Source: an uncultured Verrucomicrobia subdivision 3 bacterium (GTDB lineage Bacteria; Verrucomicrobiota; Verrucomicrobiae; Limisphaerales; UBA11358). From it: a stretch of 64,000 bases of DNA. The notes beneath the pieces were generated by a model. The model saw only the letters and a list, made by a program, of their open reading frames with translations. It was not told where the DNA came from and did no database searches. Made by a program: the position numbers and the translations under genes. Shown here piece by piece: positions 44,625 to 54,800 of the stretch (its first letter is position 1; every line of letters starts with the position of its first letter). The DNA lies in the NCBI GenBank assembly GCA_903847285.1, contig CAINDH010000070.1:1-64000 (forward strand), in the 5' to 3' direction.

Positions 44625-45494
44625 TTATTTTAAAGTGGGTTTTACCACCGGCCGCGGCTCGCGTTTGGTGATGACAGCTGGGCCGCTGGCGCGGTAGGGC
44701 TGGTTGAATTTCACGCGCAGCCAGCGAACCACTCCAGCCGCCTTGGCAGGACGCAAAATCACCGAGGTCATGAACGCGCGCAATTCTTCCAACGTCACAC
44801 CGCGCACGAGCTGGCCCTTGTGTGCGTATGACATGGTGCCGGTTTCTTCGGAAACGACCACGATGACCGCGTCCGTTTCCTCGCTCAAACCTATCGCCGC
44901 GCGATGGCGCGTGCCGAGCGACTTGTTCAGATCACCCCGCTGCGTCAGCGGAAAAATACATGCCGCATAGGCGATGCGATCGCCCTTGATGATGACGCCA
45001 CCGTCATGCACTGCGTTGTTCGGAAAAAAAATCGTCTCCAACATTTCCGGCGTGACATCGCAATCCACTTTAATGCCAGACTCGACCGCTTCCTGCAGCT
45101 GAATGGATTGTTCGATGGCGATGAGCGCACCAATTTTCACATCGGCGAGTCGCTCACAGGTTTCGATGACCACCTCAATGCTCTCGCGCTTTTCGCTGTT
45201 GCTGGCAAAGAGTGGCAGATTACCCAACTCGGCGAGCATCCGGCGCAACTCCGGTTGAAAAATAACCACACCGCCCGCCGCAATGAACACGGACGTGCTG
45301 CCGAGAATCCAGCGGAGAACTTTTAAATCGAGCACCGTCGTCACCGCCGTGAACGCCAGCAGCACCACCACGAATCCAATGACCACTGGCCAGCCCCGCG
45401 TGCCGCGCACGAATTTGAAGGCAAAATAAATCAGCACCGCGAGGATTAAAATCTCCACCACGGGTTGCCAGCCTTTTTCGAGGTCAGTCCACAT
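44625..45494 (-). CDS. cdaA: Diadenylate cyclase CdaA
   Basis: Makes cyclic di-AMP from two ATP at the membrane. The 289-residue protein has three N-terminal membrane helices (ILILAVLIYFAFKF, WPVVIGFVVVLLAFTAV, and a third ending GGVVIF), then a DAC domain with both catalytic motifs: AVHDGGVII near residue 168 and SLGTRHRAAIGLSEETDAV near 195. The C terminus ends in a basic tail. Its start overlaps the end of folP by 11 bases, so it is coupled to folate synthesis on the mRNA. c-di-AMP commonly controls potassium and wall balance. Confidence 0.96.
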   Translation of the reverse strand: MWTDLEKGWQPVVEILILAVLIYFAFKFVRGTRGWPVVIGFVVVLLAFTAVTTVLDLKVLRWILGSTSVFIAAGGVVIFQPELRRMLAELGNLPLFASNSEKRESIEVVIETCERLADVKIGALIAIEQSIQLQEAVESGIKVDCDVTPEMLETIFFPNNAVHDGGVIIKGDRIAYAACIFPLTQRGDLNKSLGTRHRAAIGLSEETDAVIVVVSEETGTMSYAHKGQLVRGVTLEELRAFMTSVILRPAKAAGVVRWLRVKFNQPYRASGPAVITKREPRPVVKPTLK

Positions 45495-46329
45495 TTGTTC
45501 TTTGAAAAATCGCTTCCGTCAACCGCACAGCCTGCACGGTTTCTGCCACGTCGTGCGCGCGAATAAACTGCACGCCGTCGGCCACCGCCAGAGTCGCGCA
45601 AGCCAGCGACGCGGGCAAGCGTTCATTGAGTTTTGCCCCGCAAAATTTTTCGATGAACGATTTCCGCGACGCACCTAACAGCAAAGGTCGTTGCAACCGG
45701 CCAAAGCATTTCAACCCGGCGAGCAGTTGCAAATTTTGCTCCAGAGTTTTTCCAAAACCGATGCCGGGATCGAATATCACTTGGTCAGATGAAATGCCGT
45801 GCGCGTTCAATTTTTCCAGCCGCTCCTCAAAAAATTCGGCAACCTCATGAACAACATCTTTGTAAGTCGGATTCTTCTGCATTGTCAGCGGCGAGCCTTG
45901 CGCGTGCATACAGATATAGCCGGATCGGAATTCGGCGACGATTTTCCACATTTCGTCGTCTCTGCGATGGGCCGCAACATCGTTGACGATGCTGGCGCCC
46001 GCCTCGAGCGACGCGCGGGCAACGGCCGGCTTCATCGTGTCTATGGAGAGAGCGACTTTCGTTTTGGCCGCAAGTTTTTCGATAATGGGAATAACTCGGC
46101 TCAACTCCTCGGCCTCGCTCACCGGTTCAGCGCCGGGTCGTGTGGATTCACCGCCAATGTCCAGAATCTCCGCGCCCCGTGCTGCGAGTTCCAGCGCATG
46201 CGCGACGGCGGCATCCGCTACGAGAAATTTTCCGCCGTCAGAAAAAGAATCCGGCGTCACGTTCACGATGCCCATGACGAGCACAGGACGCGGGAAACGA
46301 AATTCAAATTGGCGGGCGCGGAAAAGCAT
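45484..46329 (-). CDS. folP: Dihydropteroate synthase FolP
   Basis: Joins p-aminobenzoate to the dihydropterin pyrophosphate in folate synthesis; the sulfonamide target. The 281-residue protein has the signature MGIVNVTPDSFSDGGKF at residues 19-35, then ILDIGGESTRPGAEPVS, LSIDTMKPAVA, IVNDVAAHR, VIFDPGIGFGKTLEQN and LLGASRKSFI, all in order. It is the first gene coupled to cdaA (11-base overlap) and follows the sugar decarboxylase gene by 43 bases. The folP-cdaA link occurs in several bacterial phyla. Confidence 0.96.
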   Translation of the reverse strand: MLFRARQFEFRFPRPVLVMGIVNVTPDSFSDGGKFLVADAAVAHALELAARGAEILDIGGESTRPGAEPVSEAEELSRVIPIIEKLAAKTKVALSIDTMKPAVARASLEAGASIVNDVAAHRRDDEMWKIVAEFRSGYICMHAQGSPLTMQKNPTYKDVVHEVAEFFEERLEKLNAHGISSDQVIFDPGIGFGKTLEQNLQLLAGLKCFGRLQRPLLLGASRKSFIEKFCGAKLNERLPASLACATLAVADGVQFIRAHDVAETVQAVRLTEAIFQRTNVD

Positions 46330-46372
46330 TCTTTCAGCGCCAGCTTACGGGCGAAACAATGCCGCTGCCAAG

Positions 46373-47320
<948 letters not shown>

Positions 47321-47400
47321 CGGAATAAATCTTTTGGAAAATGAATTTGTGGCCAAAGCGTATTGAAACAACCGGGCGATTCAACTTCTAAACGCGAATC

Positions 47401-47886
47401 TTAAAAATCTTCCGCGCCGATGCGTTGTGGGACAAAATTGTTGGCGCGCTGCTGCGCCTCGGCAAGCTGCGCGGGGGTGAGTTGGGCGGCAAACTGTTCA
47501 ATCGTTGCGCCGTTGCGGTGGTTGATGTTGAACTTGTCCTTTGCCAACAGCAGCCACTTATAACCTTCGACGGGGTCTTGCGTCACGCCATTGCCGGTGA
47601 AATACATATCTCCCAGCCACGTCGCTGAATCGGAAACACCCTGATTCGCCGCCGCCGTGAACCAGGTCGCCGCCTTTTGCGGATCTTTTTCCGCGCCATC
47701 ACCCCACAACAATCGGAGCCCAAGGCCGTGCTGTGATTCTGCCTGTCCTTGCTCCGCCGCCTTGGCATACCACTCGACCGCTTTGGCAGAATCTTTTTCC
47801 ACACCCTGTCCTAGCACATACATCACACCAATCCGATGTTGCGCGACGGCACTGCCGGATTCAGCAAGTGGCCGTAATAGCTTCAT
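47401..47886 (-). CDS. Sel1-repeat protein, 3' part (frame -1 of the upstream ORF)
   Basis: Read from ATG 47886 this frame encodes 161 residues with three Sel1/TPR-like repeats (AQHRIGVMYVLGQGVEKDSA, SQHGLGLRLLWGDGAEKDPQ, SATWLGDMYFTGNGVTQDPV) and a Gln/Ala-rich C-terminal helix. The repeats need the upstream residues GDLKK to complete the first helix, so the frame looks like the continuation of the gene at 47883-48248. The two frames meet at T-TTA-AAA-AAA-G, a -1 slippery sequence. Frameshifting there would give one 282-residue protein with signal anchor, coiled coil and Sel1 domain. The alternatives are translational restart at ATGA, or a one-base deletion in a run of seven A (true mutation or sequencing error). 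Confidence 0.75.
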   Translation of the reverse strand: MKLLRPLAESGSAVAQHRIGVMYVLGQGVEKDSAKAVEWYAKAAEQGQAESQHGLGLRLLWGDGAEKDPQKAATWFTAAANQGVSDSATWLGDMYFTGNGVTQDPVEGYKWLLLAKDKFNINHRNGATIEQFAAQLTPAQLAEAQQRANNFVPQRIGAEDF

Positions 47887-48248
47887 GCTTTTTTTAAATC
47901 GCCGCGTGCCCATGCATCGCTGCCTCGATCCAAAGTAATCTCCGCTAAGTTGGATGACCACGCGCGTTGGTTGGCATCGGCTTGGGCGCGCAAGTTTTTT
48001 AACTGGGTCATGATTTCCGCTGGACTGGATTGTCCGCCGCTGAATGATTCCCTATTCGCGTCAGTTGCCCATTTCCGTGCGTCGCTCGTGCGAAGCCGGG
48101 CAACTTCATCGCGTAACGCGTCCACCTCGTGTCGCAGCGAGGTGATTTCATCTGGGGAAACTACGGGGGCTTTTTTACCGCTGCAGTAAATTACGGCAAA
48201 AAACATCGTCGTGGCAATCGCCAGAACCAGCAGGATTCGGAGTTTCAT
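47883..48248 (-). CDS. Sel1-repeat protein, 5' part (signal anchor and coiled coil)
   Basis: From ATG 48248 this frame encodes 121 residues: a hydrophobic signal anchor (LRILLVLAIATTMFFAVIYC), a short coiled coil (DEITSLRHEVDALRDEVARL) and a helical stretch ending WARGDLKKA at TGA 47883. The last residues match the start of a Sel1/TPR helix that continues in the -1 frame as SMKLLRPLAESG. The stop overlaps the next possible start as ATGA. A protein ending here would lack any binding domain, so the downstream frame is probably part of the same product. Confidence 0.75.
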   Translation of the reverse strand: MKLRILLVLAIATTMFFAVIYCSGKKAPVVSPDEITSLRHEVDALRDEVARLRTSDARKWATDANRESFSGGQSSPAEIMTQLKNLRAQADANQRAWSSNLAEITLDRGSDAWARGDLKKA

Positions 48249-48381
48249 AAACATTTTTTCTTGTATCAAAACCGGGCCGAGCCGTTGGTTGCCGAATCGT
48301 AATGAAACCTTTTAGCGATTCAACGCTTAACTGGGCAGTCGCATGATTTGTGGAGCGCAAAGTAGCTCCGAGCTCCCGGGG

Positions 48382-51117
48382 CTATTTTGTTTCGCGTTTC
48401 ATCAAGACGGTGTCGCCGGGTAGCGCGGCTTGGAGACGTGGGGTGATGAGTTTGGCAACCAATCCAGTCCAGCCGGTCTGATGCGGCGCACCGATGCCTC
48501 GGCCGGTGTCGCCGTGGAAATATTCGTGAAATAAAATGTAATCCTTGAAGTGCGGGTCGGTTGCCAACTTCGGATGATATTTCAAAACAGGGCGTTGGCC
48601 GTCGTCGCCGGGTTGAAAAAGCCGCACGAGTCGACGCGAGAGTTCGTTGGCGACATCGTTGATGGTCATGAAATTTTTTGAGCCGACGGGACATTCGATT
48701 TTGAAATCATCACCATAGTAGTGATGAAATTTCTGGAGTGATTCGATGAGGAGAAAATTCATGGGCATCCAGATTGGGCCGCGCCAATTGGAGTTGCCGC
48801 CGAATAAGCCCGCTTCGGATTCGCCAGGCCAGTAGCGGACTTCGTGGACCGTGCCACCAGTTTCGAGACGATAGGGCGCGTGTTCGTGGATTTTGGAAAG
48901 CGCGCGAATGCCGTAGTCGCTCAAAAATTCCGTCTCGTCGAGCGCGCGTCGCAAAATACATTTCATGCGGTGGCCGCGCAGGAGCGAGAGCAGGTGACGT
49001 TCGCCCGTGCCCTGATCGTGCCAGCGGGAAACGAGATTCGCCAAGTCGGGACGGTTCGAGAGAAACCATTCCATCCGGGCGGTGAAGGCGGGAACTTTCT
49101 TCAACAAATCGGGGTCAAGTGTTTCTACAGCGAAGAGCGGAACGAGGCCGACCATGGAGCGAACTTTGAGTGGAATTTTTTTGCCGTCAGGCAGGCAGAG
49201 CTCGTCGTAGTAAAATTCATCCTGCTCGTTCCAGAGCGCGAGGCCTTCTTCGGGCATGGCGCTCTTGCCATCGCTCACTCCATTGATTGCGCCGGCGATC
49301 GAGAGAAAATGTTCCAGAAATTTCGTGGCGATATCTTCATAGACCTTGTTGTGCTGGGCGAGCTCGAGCGCGATGCGGAGCAGATTCAAGCAATACATCG
49401 CCATCCAGCTCGTTCCGTCGGCTTGATTGATGAAGCCGCCGGTGGGCAAGGCGGAGCTGCGGTCAAACACGCCGATGTTGTCGAGGCCAAGGAAGCCGCC
49501 CTGAAAAATATTTCGACCCTGCGCGTCCTTGCGATTGACCCACCAGGTGAAATTCAGCAGCAACTTGTGGAAGACACGTTCAAGAAATTCCAAATCGCCT
49601 TTGTCCTGTTCGTGCGTTTCGCGGCGGGTTTTGCGATCCATCTGGAACACGCGCCATGTCGCCCACGCGTGGACGGGCGGATTCACGTCGCTGAACGCCC
49701 ATTCGTAGGCTGGCAACTGGCCGTTCGGGTGCATGAACCATTCGCGCGTGAGCAAGTCGAGTTGGCGCTTTGCGAAGTCGGCATCAATCATCGCCAGTGG
49801 GATGCAGTGGAACGCCAGATCCCACGCGGCATACCATGGATACTCCCACTTGTCGGGCATGGAGATAATATCCGCGTTGTTCAGATGCGCCCACTCGGAG
49901 TTGCGCGCGGTCTTACGTTCTCTGGGCGGCGCGGGCTGCGCGGGATCACCATTCAGCCACGTCCGCACGTTGAAATGATAAAACTGTTTCGACCAGATCA
50001 TGCCGGCGAACGCCTGCCGCTGGATGGAACGCAAGTCAGCACATTCCAAGCCTAGCTGGATGTCGGCGTAAAATTCATTCGCCTCGGCAATGCGTTGGGC
50101 GAACACCGAATCAAAATCTGCAAACGGCTTCGCGGCGGACTTGCGGGCTAGCCGCAGTTTGATTTCGCGTGAACCGCCGGCGGGTATTTCCAGCTCGTAA
50201 TGCGCACACATTTTTGTGCCGGTGCGCTTGGGATTTACCGCGTCCTTTTGTCCGTGAACCAGGTATTCGTGAAACGCGTCTTTGGAAAAGCCGTGGGCGT
50301 TTTCCGTGCCGAACAAACGCTGGGAATTGGTTTCGTTTTCGCAGAATAAAAGTTCCGGCAATGTTTTCCCGTCGTCGAGCAAGCCAGGGTAAAATTCAAA
50401 CATACCCAAATCTTCGTGCTCCACCGTGACCGCCGAACCGCCGCGCACAGCGCGCAACTTGGGCTTGTGATGCTCGGTGTCCCACGACCAGGTGTTGCGA
50501 AACCATAGGTGCGGCAGGACATGGATGGTCGCAGCTTCGGGCCCGCGATTGTGCACAGTCACGCGCATGAGGATATCGTCCGGCGCGGCTTTGGCGTATT
50601 CCACGAAGACATCGAAATAGCGGTCGTCATCAAAAATGCCCGTATCGAGGATTTCAAATTCCGTCTGCTCGCGACTGCGCCGGGCATTTTCCGCCGCAAG
50701 TTGCGCGTAGGGAAATTCTCGCTGCGGATACTTGTAAAGCATCTTCAGGTAAGAATGCGTGGGCGTGGCGTCGAGGTAGTAATAAATCTCCTTCACATCT
50801 TCGCCGTGATTGCCCTCAGCATTGGTGAGGCCGAAAAATCTTTCCTTGAGAATCGGGTCTTTGCCGTTCCACAACGCCAGCGAGCAGCAGAGAAGCTGGA
50901 GGCCATCGCTGAAGCCGGCAATACCATCTTCACCCCAGCGATAGGCGCGGCTGCGGGCGTGGTCGTGTGGAAAATATTCCCAAGCCGTGCCGCCGGGCGA
51001 GTAGTCTTCACGAACAGTTCCCCACTGGCGTTCAGAGAGGTAGGGGCCAAAACGTTTCCACGGCTGCACACCGGATTTTTCCTGATCGAGCCGGATTTTT
51101 TCTGCGATGGTAGGCAT
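48382..51117 (-). CDS. MGH1-like/GH63-type glucosidase
   Basis: A 911-residue cytoplasmic protein with an (alpha/alpha)6-barrel glycoside hydrolase domain of the MGH1-like/GH63 group. The ATG at 51117 gives the start [20 protein letters not shown]; longer readings run into the tRNA-Met gene and were rejected. Typical blocks are [57 protein letters not shown] with a likely catalytic acid, [20 protein letters not shown] and [20 protein letters not shown]. Relatives hydrolyse glucosylglycerate, mannosylglycerate or related alpha-glucosides. No signal peptide is seen, so it probably acts on internal solutes or storage sugars. A weak hairpin overlaps its stop. Confidence 0.88.
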   Translation of the reverse strand: MPTIAEKIRLDQEKSGVQPWKRFGPYLSERQWGTVREDYSPGGTAWEYFPHDHARSRAYRWGEDGIAGFSDGLQLLCCSLALWNGKDPILKERFFGLTNAEGNHGEDVKEIYYYLDATPTHSYLKMLYKYPQREFPYAQLAAENARRSREQTEFEILDTGIFDDDRYFDVFVEYAKAAPDDILMRVTVHNRGPEAATIHVLPHLWFRNTWSWDTEHHKPKLRAVRGGSAVTVEHEDLGMFEFYPGLLDDGKTLPELLFCENETNSQRLFGTENAHGFSKDAFHEYLVHGQKDAVNPKRTGTKMCAHYELEIPAGGSREIKLRLARKSAAKPFADFDSVFAQRIAEANEFYADIQLGLECADLRSIQRQAFAGMIWSKQFYHFNVRTWLNGDPAQPAPPRERKTARNSEWAHLNNADIISMPDKWEYPWYAAWDLAFHCIPLAMIDADFAKRQLDLLTREWFMHPNGQLPAYEWAFSDVNPPVHAWATWRVFQMDRKTRRETHEQDKGDLEFLERVFHKLLLNFTWWVNRKDAQGRNIFQGGFLGLDNIGVFDRSSALPTGGFINQADGTSWMAMYCLNLLRIALELAQHNKVYEDIATKFLEHFLSIAGAINGVSDGKSAMPEEGLALWNEQDEFYYDELCLPDGKKIPLKVRSMVGLVPLFAVETLDPDLLKKVPAFTARMEWFLSNRPDLANLVSRWHDQGTGERHLLSLLRGHRMKCILRRALDETEFLSDYGIRALSKIHEHAPYRLETGGTVHEVRYWPGESEAGLFGGNSNWRGPIWMPMNFLLIESLQKFHHYYGDDFKIECPVGSKNFMTINDVANELSRRLVRLFQPGDDGQRPVLKYHPKLATDPHFKDYILFHEYFHGDTGRGIGAPHQTGWTGLVAKLITPRLQAALPGDTVLMKRETK

Positions 51118-51249
51118 GGGCTTCAGTTCTATCGGACAAAAACCGCTGGCGGTAAAGTAGCGGTGCGGACGCGGATTGCAATAGCGATGGAATAATTGAA
51201 ACACTGGCTGACTGAGCCGCAACCCCAAAGCGAAGAGACGGGTGAAGGT

Positions 51250-51326
51250 TGGTGCCAGCGAGTGGAATCGAACCACTGACCTCGGGCTTATGAGTCCCAC
51301 GCTCTAACCAACTGAGCTACGCTGGC
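51250..51326 (-). tRNA. tRNA-Met (anticodon CAT)
   Basis: A 77-base cloverleaf with acceptor GCCAGCG/CGCTGGC, D stem GCTC/GAGC, anticodon loop CTCATAA and T arm AGTGG-TTCGATT-CCACT; the 3' CCA is encoded. The anticodon CAT and TA at positions 8-9 suit elongator Met; a tRNA-Ile2 with the same anticodon is an alternative. The base pair closing the anticodon loop (31-39) reads A-G, a mismatch. Confidence 0.93.
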
Positions 51327-51434
51327 AACCTTGTTTGCGGGGTTCAGTGAGAATCCGCAGATGGTCTGGCATCCGATCTTTAGGTGTTAGCCCAAAGCCA
51401 GGCAGTTTTGCATGGCTCTATAGCCGATGCTGTG

Positions 51435-51562
51435 CCGGTGAAAACCTGCAGCACCTAAAATCATCGGGCGTGCATTATGCCTTTGTGAATCGACACGGCA
51501 AGCAAATTAGCCGGGCCGGAGACGACCGCTTGGCAATCGGCAAGATGCCGGCAACAATTTGA
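51435..51562 (+). pseudogene. Remnant of a tyrosine recombinase (integrase) N terminus
   Basis: A frame between two tRNA genes reads ENLQHLKSSGVHYAFVNRHG and then KQISRAGDDRLAIGKM before a stop. The series (E/Q)N-L-x-R-H/L-x-S-G-x-Y-Y-A-x-(V/K)-x-x-x-GK, followed by a DRxLA stretch, is the N-terminal arm of many verrucomicrobial tyrosine integrases. The catalytic domain is missing and no good start exists, so this would be a decayed integration footprint. The rest of the 304-base gap (51327-51630) holds nothing else I can identify. The match is by eye from memory. Confidence 0.4.
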
Positions 51563-51604
51563 GGCAAGTCTGGCTCGGCGGAAAATGGCTTGCATTTGAA
51601 CGGT

Positions 51605-51610
51605 TATAAT
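51605..51610 (+). promoter_or_regulatory. -10 box upstream of tRNA-Lys
   Basis: A consensus TATAAT ends 20 bases before the mature tRNA 5' end. No convincing -35 hexamer is found at the usual spacing. Confidence 0.4.
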
Positions 51611-51630
51611 CTAGTTTCCTGCGCCCTGCT

Positions 51631-51706
51631 GGATTGGTAGCTCAGTTGGTAGAGCAGTGCCCTTTTAAGGCATTGGTCCGGGGTTCGAGTCCCCGCCAAT
51701 CCACCA
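51631..51706 (+). tRNA. tRNA-Lys (anticodon TTT)
   Basis: A 76-base cloverleaf: acceptor GGATTGG/CCAATCC, D stem GCTC/GAGC, anticodon stem GTGCC/GGCAT around CTTTTAA, T arm CGGGG-TTCGAGT-CCCCG, discriminator A and encoded CCA. All stems pair. Confidence 0.97.
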
Positions 51707-51708
51707 AT

Positions 51709-51728
51709 CTTCGCATCAAGCGAAGTTT
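51709..51728 (+). terminator. Possible weak terminator after tRNA-Lys
   Basis: CTTCGC-ATCAA-GCGAAG, a 6-bp stem 2 bases after the tRNA, is followed by only three T. It may end or help process the tRNA transcript. The rest of the gap up to 51879 shows no gene. Confidence 0.35.
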
Positions 51729-51879
51729 GCCGGACCAAAAGCGCAGCAGATGCGGGTCGCGACCAGCTTCCACAAGAGCTAAGGCTAGGCTAGCTAATTC
51801 ATAAGCCGTCTTTCTCCACAACTCTAGTCTCACGACAAAACTTGCTCCGCCTGTCCTGCGCCGTCTAACCTGCTGCCTT

Positions 51880-53004
51880 ATGCGGTTGCACGACCGATAC
51901 CTGTTCCGCGAATTGCTGACACCGATGAGCTACTGCCTCGGCGGTTTCATGGCGGTGTGGCTGTCCTTTTTCTTTTTTACGAAGCTCGACGATATGCGGG
52001 AGGCTAAGCTACACGCGTTGGACGTGCTGCAATTCTGCCTCGCGAGTCTCCCGGAATTTTTCATTCTCGTGCTGCCAGTGCTGCTGCTGCTGGCGTTGCT
52101 CTACGCACTGACGCATCACGCGCGACACAACGAAATCACCGCCTTGCGCGCGGCGGGCGTCGGTTTGTGGCGGCTGTGCGCGCCATATTTCGTCGTGGGA
52201 CTACTGGCGGGCTTGGTTTTTTTTGCGATGAACGAACTAGCCGTTCCCCGCTGCCAACAATGGACCCAGGAAATTTTGACGCGCCACCTCAAACCGGAAA
52301 CGGATTCCAAAAAAGCCACGCGCTATACCAGCGTAAGTTTCCGCAATGTCCACGCGCAACGCATGTGGCTCATCGGCGAATACGATCTCAAGACAGCAAC
52401 CATGCTCAATCCCAACGCGACGTGGCGGCTGCCGGATGGGACAACGCGCCAGTTCACCGCCGCACGAGGCGTGCACACCAATGGGGCGTGGACTTTTTTC
52501 AACGCGAAGATGTCCGTCTTAATCGGTCAGAACGGACGTCCGCCCGCGCCGCTGTTCTCCACCAACGAAGTCTCGATGACAGAGTTTGACGAGACCCCAA
52601 AACAAATCGCGTTAGCGATCAAGTTCCGGGACTCAGGCGGTTTGCTCGCCTCCCGCAGCGCTAACATTCCGTTGACGGATCTGTGGGCTTACCTGCGGCA
52701 AAATCCCGACCTCTCCGGGAAAGACGCCGCGCCAATTCTCACCAAGTTTCACCAGCGCATCGCCGCGCCGTGGACATGCCTCATCGTGGTGCTGATGGCG
52801 ATTCCTTTCGGCGCGCAATCAGGGCGCCGCAATCTATTTTTTGGCGTGGCGGGCAGCATCTTCATCTGCTTCAGCTATTTCGTGCTTCAGCAGGTGAGTC
52901 TGGCGTTTGGCTTGAGCGGCCGCATCCCCGGCTGGCTGGCGGCTTGGTTGCCAAATGTGATTTTCGCAATCGTCGGCATCATCCTGACACTGCGGGTGCG
53001 TTAA
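51880..53004 (+). CDS. LptF/LptG-family permease
   Basis: A 374-residue inner-membrane protein of the YjgP/YjgQ family, the permease part of the LptBFG machine that extracts lipopolysaccharide. It has the layout expected: three N-terminal helices (PMSYCLGGFMAVWLSFFFF; FILVLPVLLLLALLYAL; FVVGLLAGLVFFAMNEL), the coupling-helix block HHARHNEITALRAAGVG, a periplasmic beta-jellyroll domain (about 115-265), and three C-terminal helices. Whether it is LptF or LptG cannot be decided; the partner is not adjacent. The kinase gene starts 12 bases after its stop. Confidence 0.92.
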   Translation: MRLHDRYLFRELLTPMSYCLGGFMAVWLSFFFFTKLDDMREAKLHALDVLQFCLASLPEFFILVLPVLLLLALLYALTHHARHNEITALRAAGVGLWRLCAPYFVVGLLAGLVFFAMNELAVPRCQQWTQEILTRHLKPETDSKKATRYTSVSFRNVHAQRMWLIGEYDLKTATMLNPNATWRLPDGTTRQFTAARGVHTNGAWTFFNAKMSVLIGQNGRPPAPLFSTNEVSMTEFDETPKQIALAIKFRDSGGLLASRSANIPLTDLWAYLRQNPDLSGKDAAPILTKFHQRIAAPWTCLIVVLMAIPFGAQSGRRNLFFGVAGSIFICFSYFVLQQVSLAFGLSGRIPGWLAAWLPNVIFAIVGIILTLRVR

Positions 53005-53015
53005 ACATTTTTCTT

Positions 53016-54740
53016 GTGACCGAGGAAATTCAAAAAACTGAACGCGCGCTGGAGCGCATGAGCTTGCTGTATCAGGTCAGCAACGTCATCCACTCCACGC
53101 TAGATTCGCAAGAGGCCCTGCAACTCATCGTCGGCGAAGCCGTGCGGGTGATGCGCGCCACGTCCGGGTCTCTGGTGCTCATCAATCCCACGACGAACAT
53201 TCTCGAAATCCACGCCGCTCACAACCTCTCCTCGACGGCACGAAAAATAAAATTGCGCGTGGGCGAAGGCATCACCGGCTGGGTCGCGCGGCACGGCAAG
53301 CCCGCGCGCGTGGGCGATGTCGCGCAAGACAAACGCTACGTCGGTGTGCGCAGCGGTGTGCGCTCGGAACTCGCGGTGCCACTTGAAGTGCGCGATGAAG
53401 TGCGCGGGGTGTTGAACGTGGATTCCGATCGCGCGGAGGCATTTTCTGCGGAAGACCAGGAGCTGTTGCAGGAACTAGCGGTGCAGGCCGCCAAGGTGAT
53501 TCACAATACCTGGCTCTACGAACAGCTCCGGCTGAAAGCCAGATTGTTCGAGTCGCTCGCCAGCGTAAGCCGCACAATTAATTCCACCCTGAATTTGGAC
53601 GAGGCTCTGCGCGTCATCACGAAAGAAGCGTGTGAATTGATGCGAGCGCGAATGTGTTCACTCATGCTGCTGGACGATTCACGCGATTGGCTGGACTTGC
53701 GCGCGAGTTTTGGCGCCGGCGACGCCTACATTACAAAACCACGATTGAGCGTGGAGGAAAGTTTGCTAGGCGTCGTCGTCCGCCGCCAGAAACCGCAGCA
53801 GGTCGCCAACGTGCAAGCCGACTCGCGCTATCAAAACGTAGAACTTGCCCGGCGCGAAAACCTCGTCTCACTCTTGAGCGTGCCGCTGATTTTTTCCGGG
53901 CAGGCCATCGGCACGCTGAATGTTTATACCGCTCGCGCCTACAGTTTTTCCAACGAAGAAATACAAATTCTGTCCGCGCTCGCAGAACTTTCCGCCATCG
54001 CGATTGAAAAAGCGCGGCTCTACGAACGTGTCGTGGATGTGGAGGAACAGTTGCGCCAGAACGAAAAACTTTCCGCGCTCGGCCTGCTCGCCGCAGAGGT
54101 CGCCCATGAAATTCGGAACCCGCTGACAGTAATGAAACTGCTGTATCACTCGCTGAATTTGAAATTCGAGACGAATGATCCACGCACGAAAGACGCCCGC
54201 GTCATCGAATCTAAAATTGAGCACCTCAATAAAATTGTGGAGCAGATTCTGGATTTCGCGCGAACGACAGAGCCAAAGTTTGCGCCGGTGAATTTGAACG
54301 ACCTCGTGGACGAACTAAGCCTGCTCGTGCGACACAAGCTGGCGAACCAAAGCGTCCGCCTCGTTCATCAGTTGCACGCCGACCTACCGCTCGTCTCCGG
54401 CGACGCCCCGCAACTGGAGCAAGCCTTCCTCAATTTGATTCTTAACGCCGCCGAAGCGATGGCTGGCGGCGGCACGCTCACCATTCGCTCGCTTGTGATT
54501 ACTGAAGAAGCCGACGCGCAAAGTTTCGTGGCGCTGGAATTCAAGGATACCGGCGGCGGCATGACCGCCGAACAGAAAGAGCAAGCCTTCAAAACCAAGC
54601 TGGCCACCACCAAAGCACGCGGCAGCGGTCTCGGCCTTGCGATCGTAGGCCGCATCATCGAGACGCATCACGGCCAGATAAAAATTCAATCACGCGCCGG
54701 CCGCGGGACGACCATCCGGATTATGTTGCCGGTGAAATAA
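53016..54740 (+). CDS. Soluble sensor histidine kinase with two GAF domains
   Basis: A 574-residue protein read from GTG 53016 (ATG 53058 is the alternative). Two GAF domains fill about residues 15-165 (SLLYQVSNVIHSTLDSQEA, GEGITGWVARHGKPARVGD) and 185-340 (SVSRTINSTLNLDEALRVI). A dimerisation/phosphoacceptor domain carries His364 in LAAEVAHEIRNPLTVMKLL, and the ATPase domain has the N box LILNAAEAM, G1 block FKDTGGGM and G2 block ARGSGLGLAIVGRI. No membrane helix or receiver is present, and no response regulator is nearby. GAF domains could sense nucleotides, redox state or small ligands. Confidence 0.93.
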   Translation: MTEEIQKTERALERMSLLYQVSNVIHSTLDSQEALQLIVGEAVRVMRATSGSLVLINPTTNILEIHAAHNLSSTARKIKLRVGEGITGWVARHGKPARVGDVAQDKRYVGVRSGVRSELAVPLEVRDEVRGVLNVDSDRAEAFSAEDQELLQELAVQAAKVIHNTWLYEQLRLKARLFESLASVSRTINSTLNLDEALRVITKEACELMRARMCSLMLLDDSRDWLDLRASFGAGDAYITKPRLSVEESLLGVVVRRQKPQQVANVQADSRYQNVELARRENLVSLLSVPLIFSGQAIGTLNVYTARAYSFSNEEIQILSALAELSAIAIEKARLYERVVDVEEQLRQNEKLSALGLLAAEVAHEIRNPLTVMKLLYHSLNLKFETNDPRTKDARVIESKIEHLNKIVEQILDFARTTEPKFAPVNLNDLVDELSLLVRHKLANQSVRLVHQLHADLPLVSGDAPQLEQAFLNLILNAAEAMAGGGTLTIRSLVITEEADAQSFVALEFKDTGGGMTAEQKEQAFKTKLATTKARGSGLGLAIVGRIIETHHGQIKIQSRAGRGTTIRIMLPVK

Positions 54741-54800
54741 TCTTCTTCCCGTGGTAACCGTTCTGATGATCCTGTTACGAGCGAATGGCCTGCCTTTGAA

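Noticed and set aside
47848..47873. Stimulatory stem for frameshifting in the Sel1 gene
   Set aside because: The stem is short, bulged and begins 18 bases after the slippery site, outside the usual 5-9 base spacing, so I do not claim it as a functional element.
48844..50055. 403-codon plus-strand open frame opposite the glucosidase gene
   Set aside because: Antisense shadow of the MGH1-like gene; no domain or start signal.
51118..51300. Longer start for the glucosidase gene
   Set aside because: The extension of 61 residues would be read through the tRNA-Met gene; the ATG at 51117 gives the family-like N terminus.
51642..51833. 63-codon minus-strand frame after tRNA-Lys
   Set aside because: Its C-terminal half is the antisense of tRNA-Lys, a common false gene.
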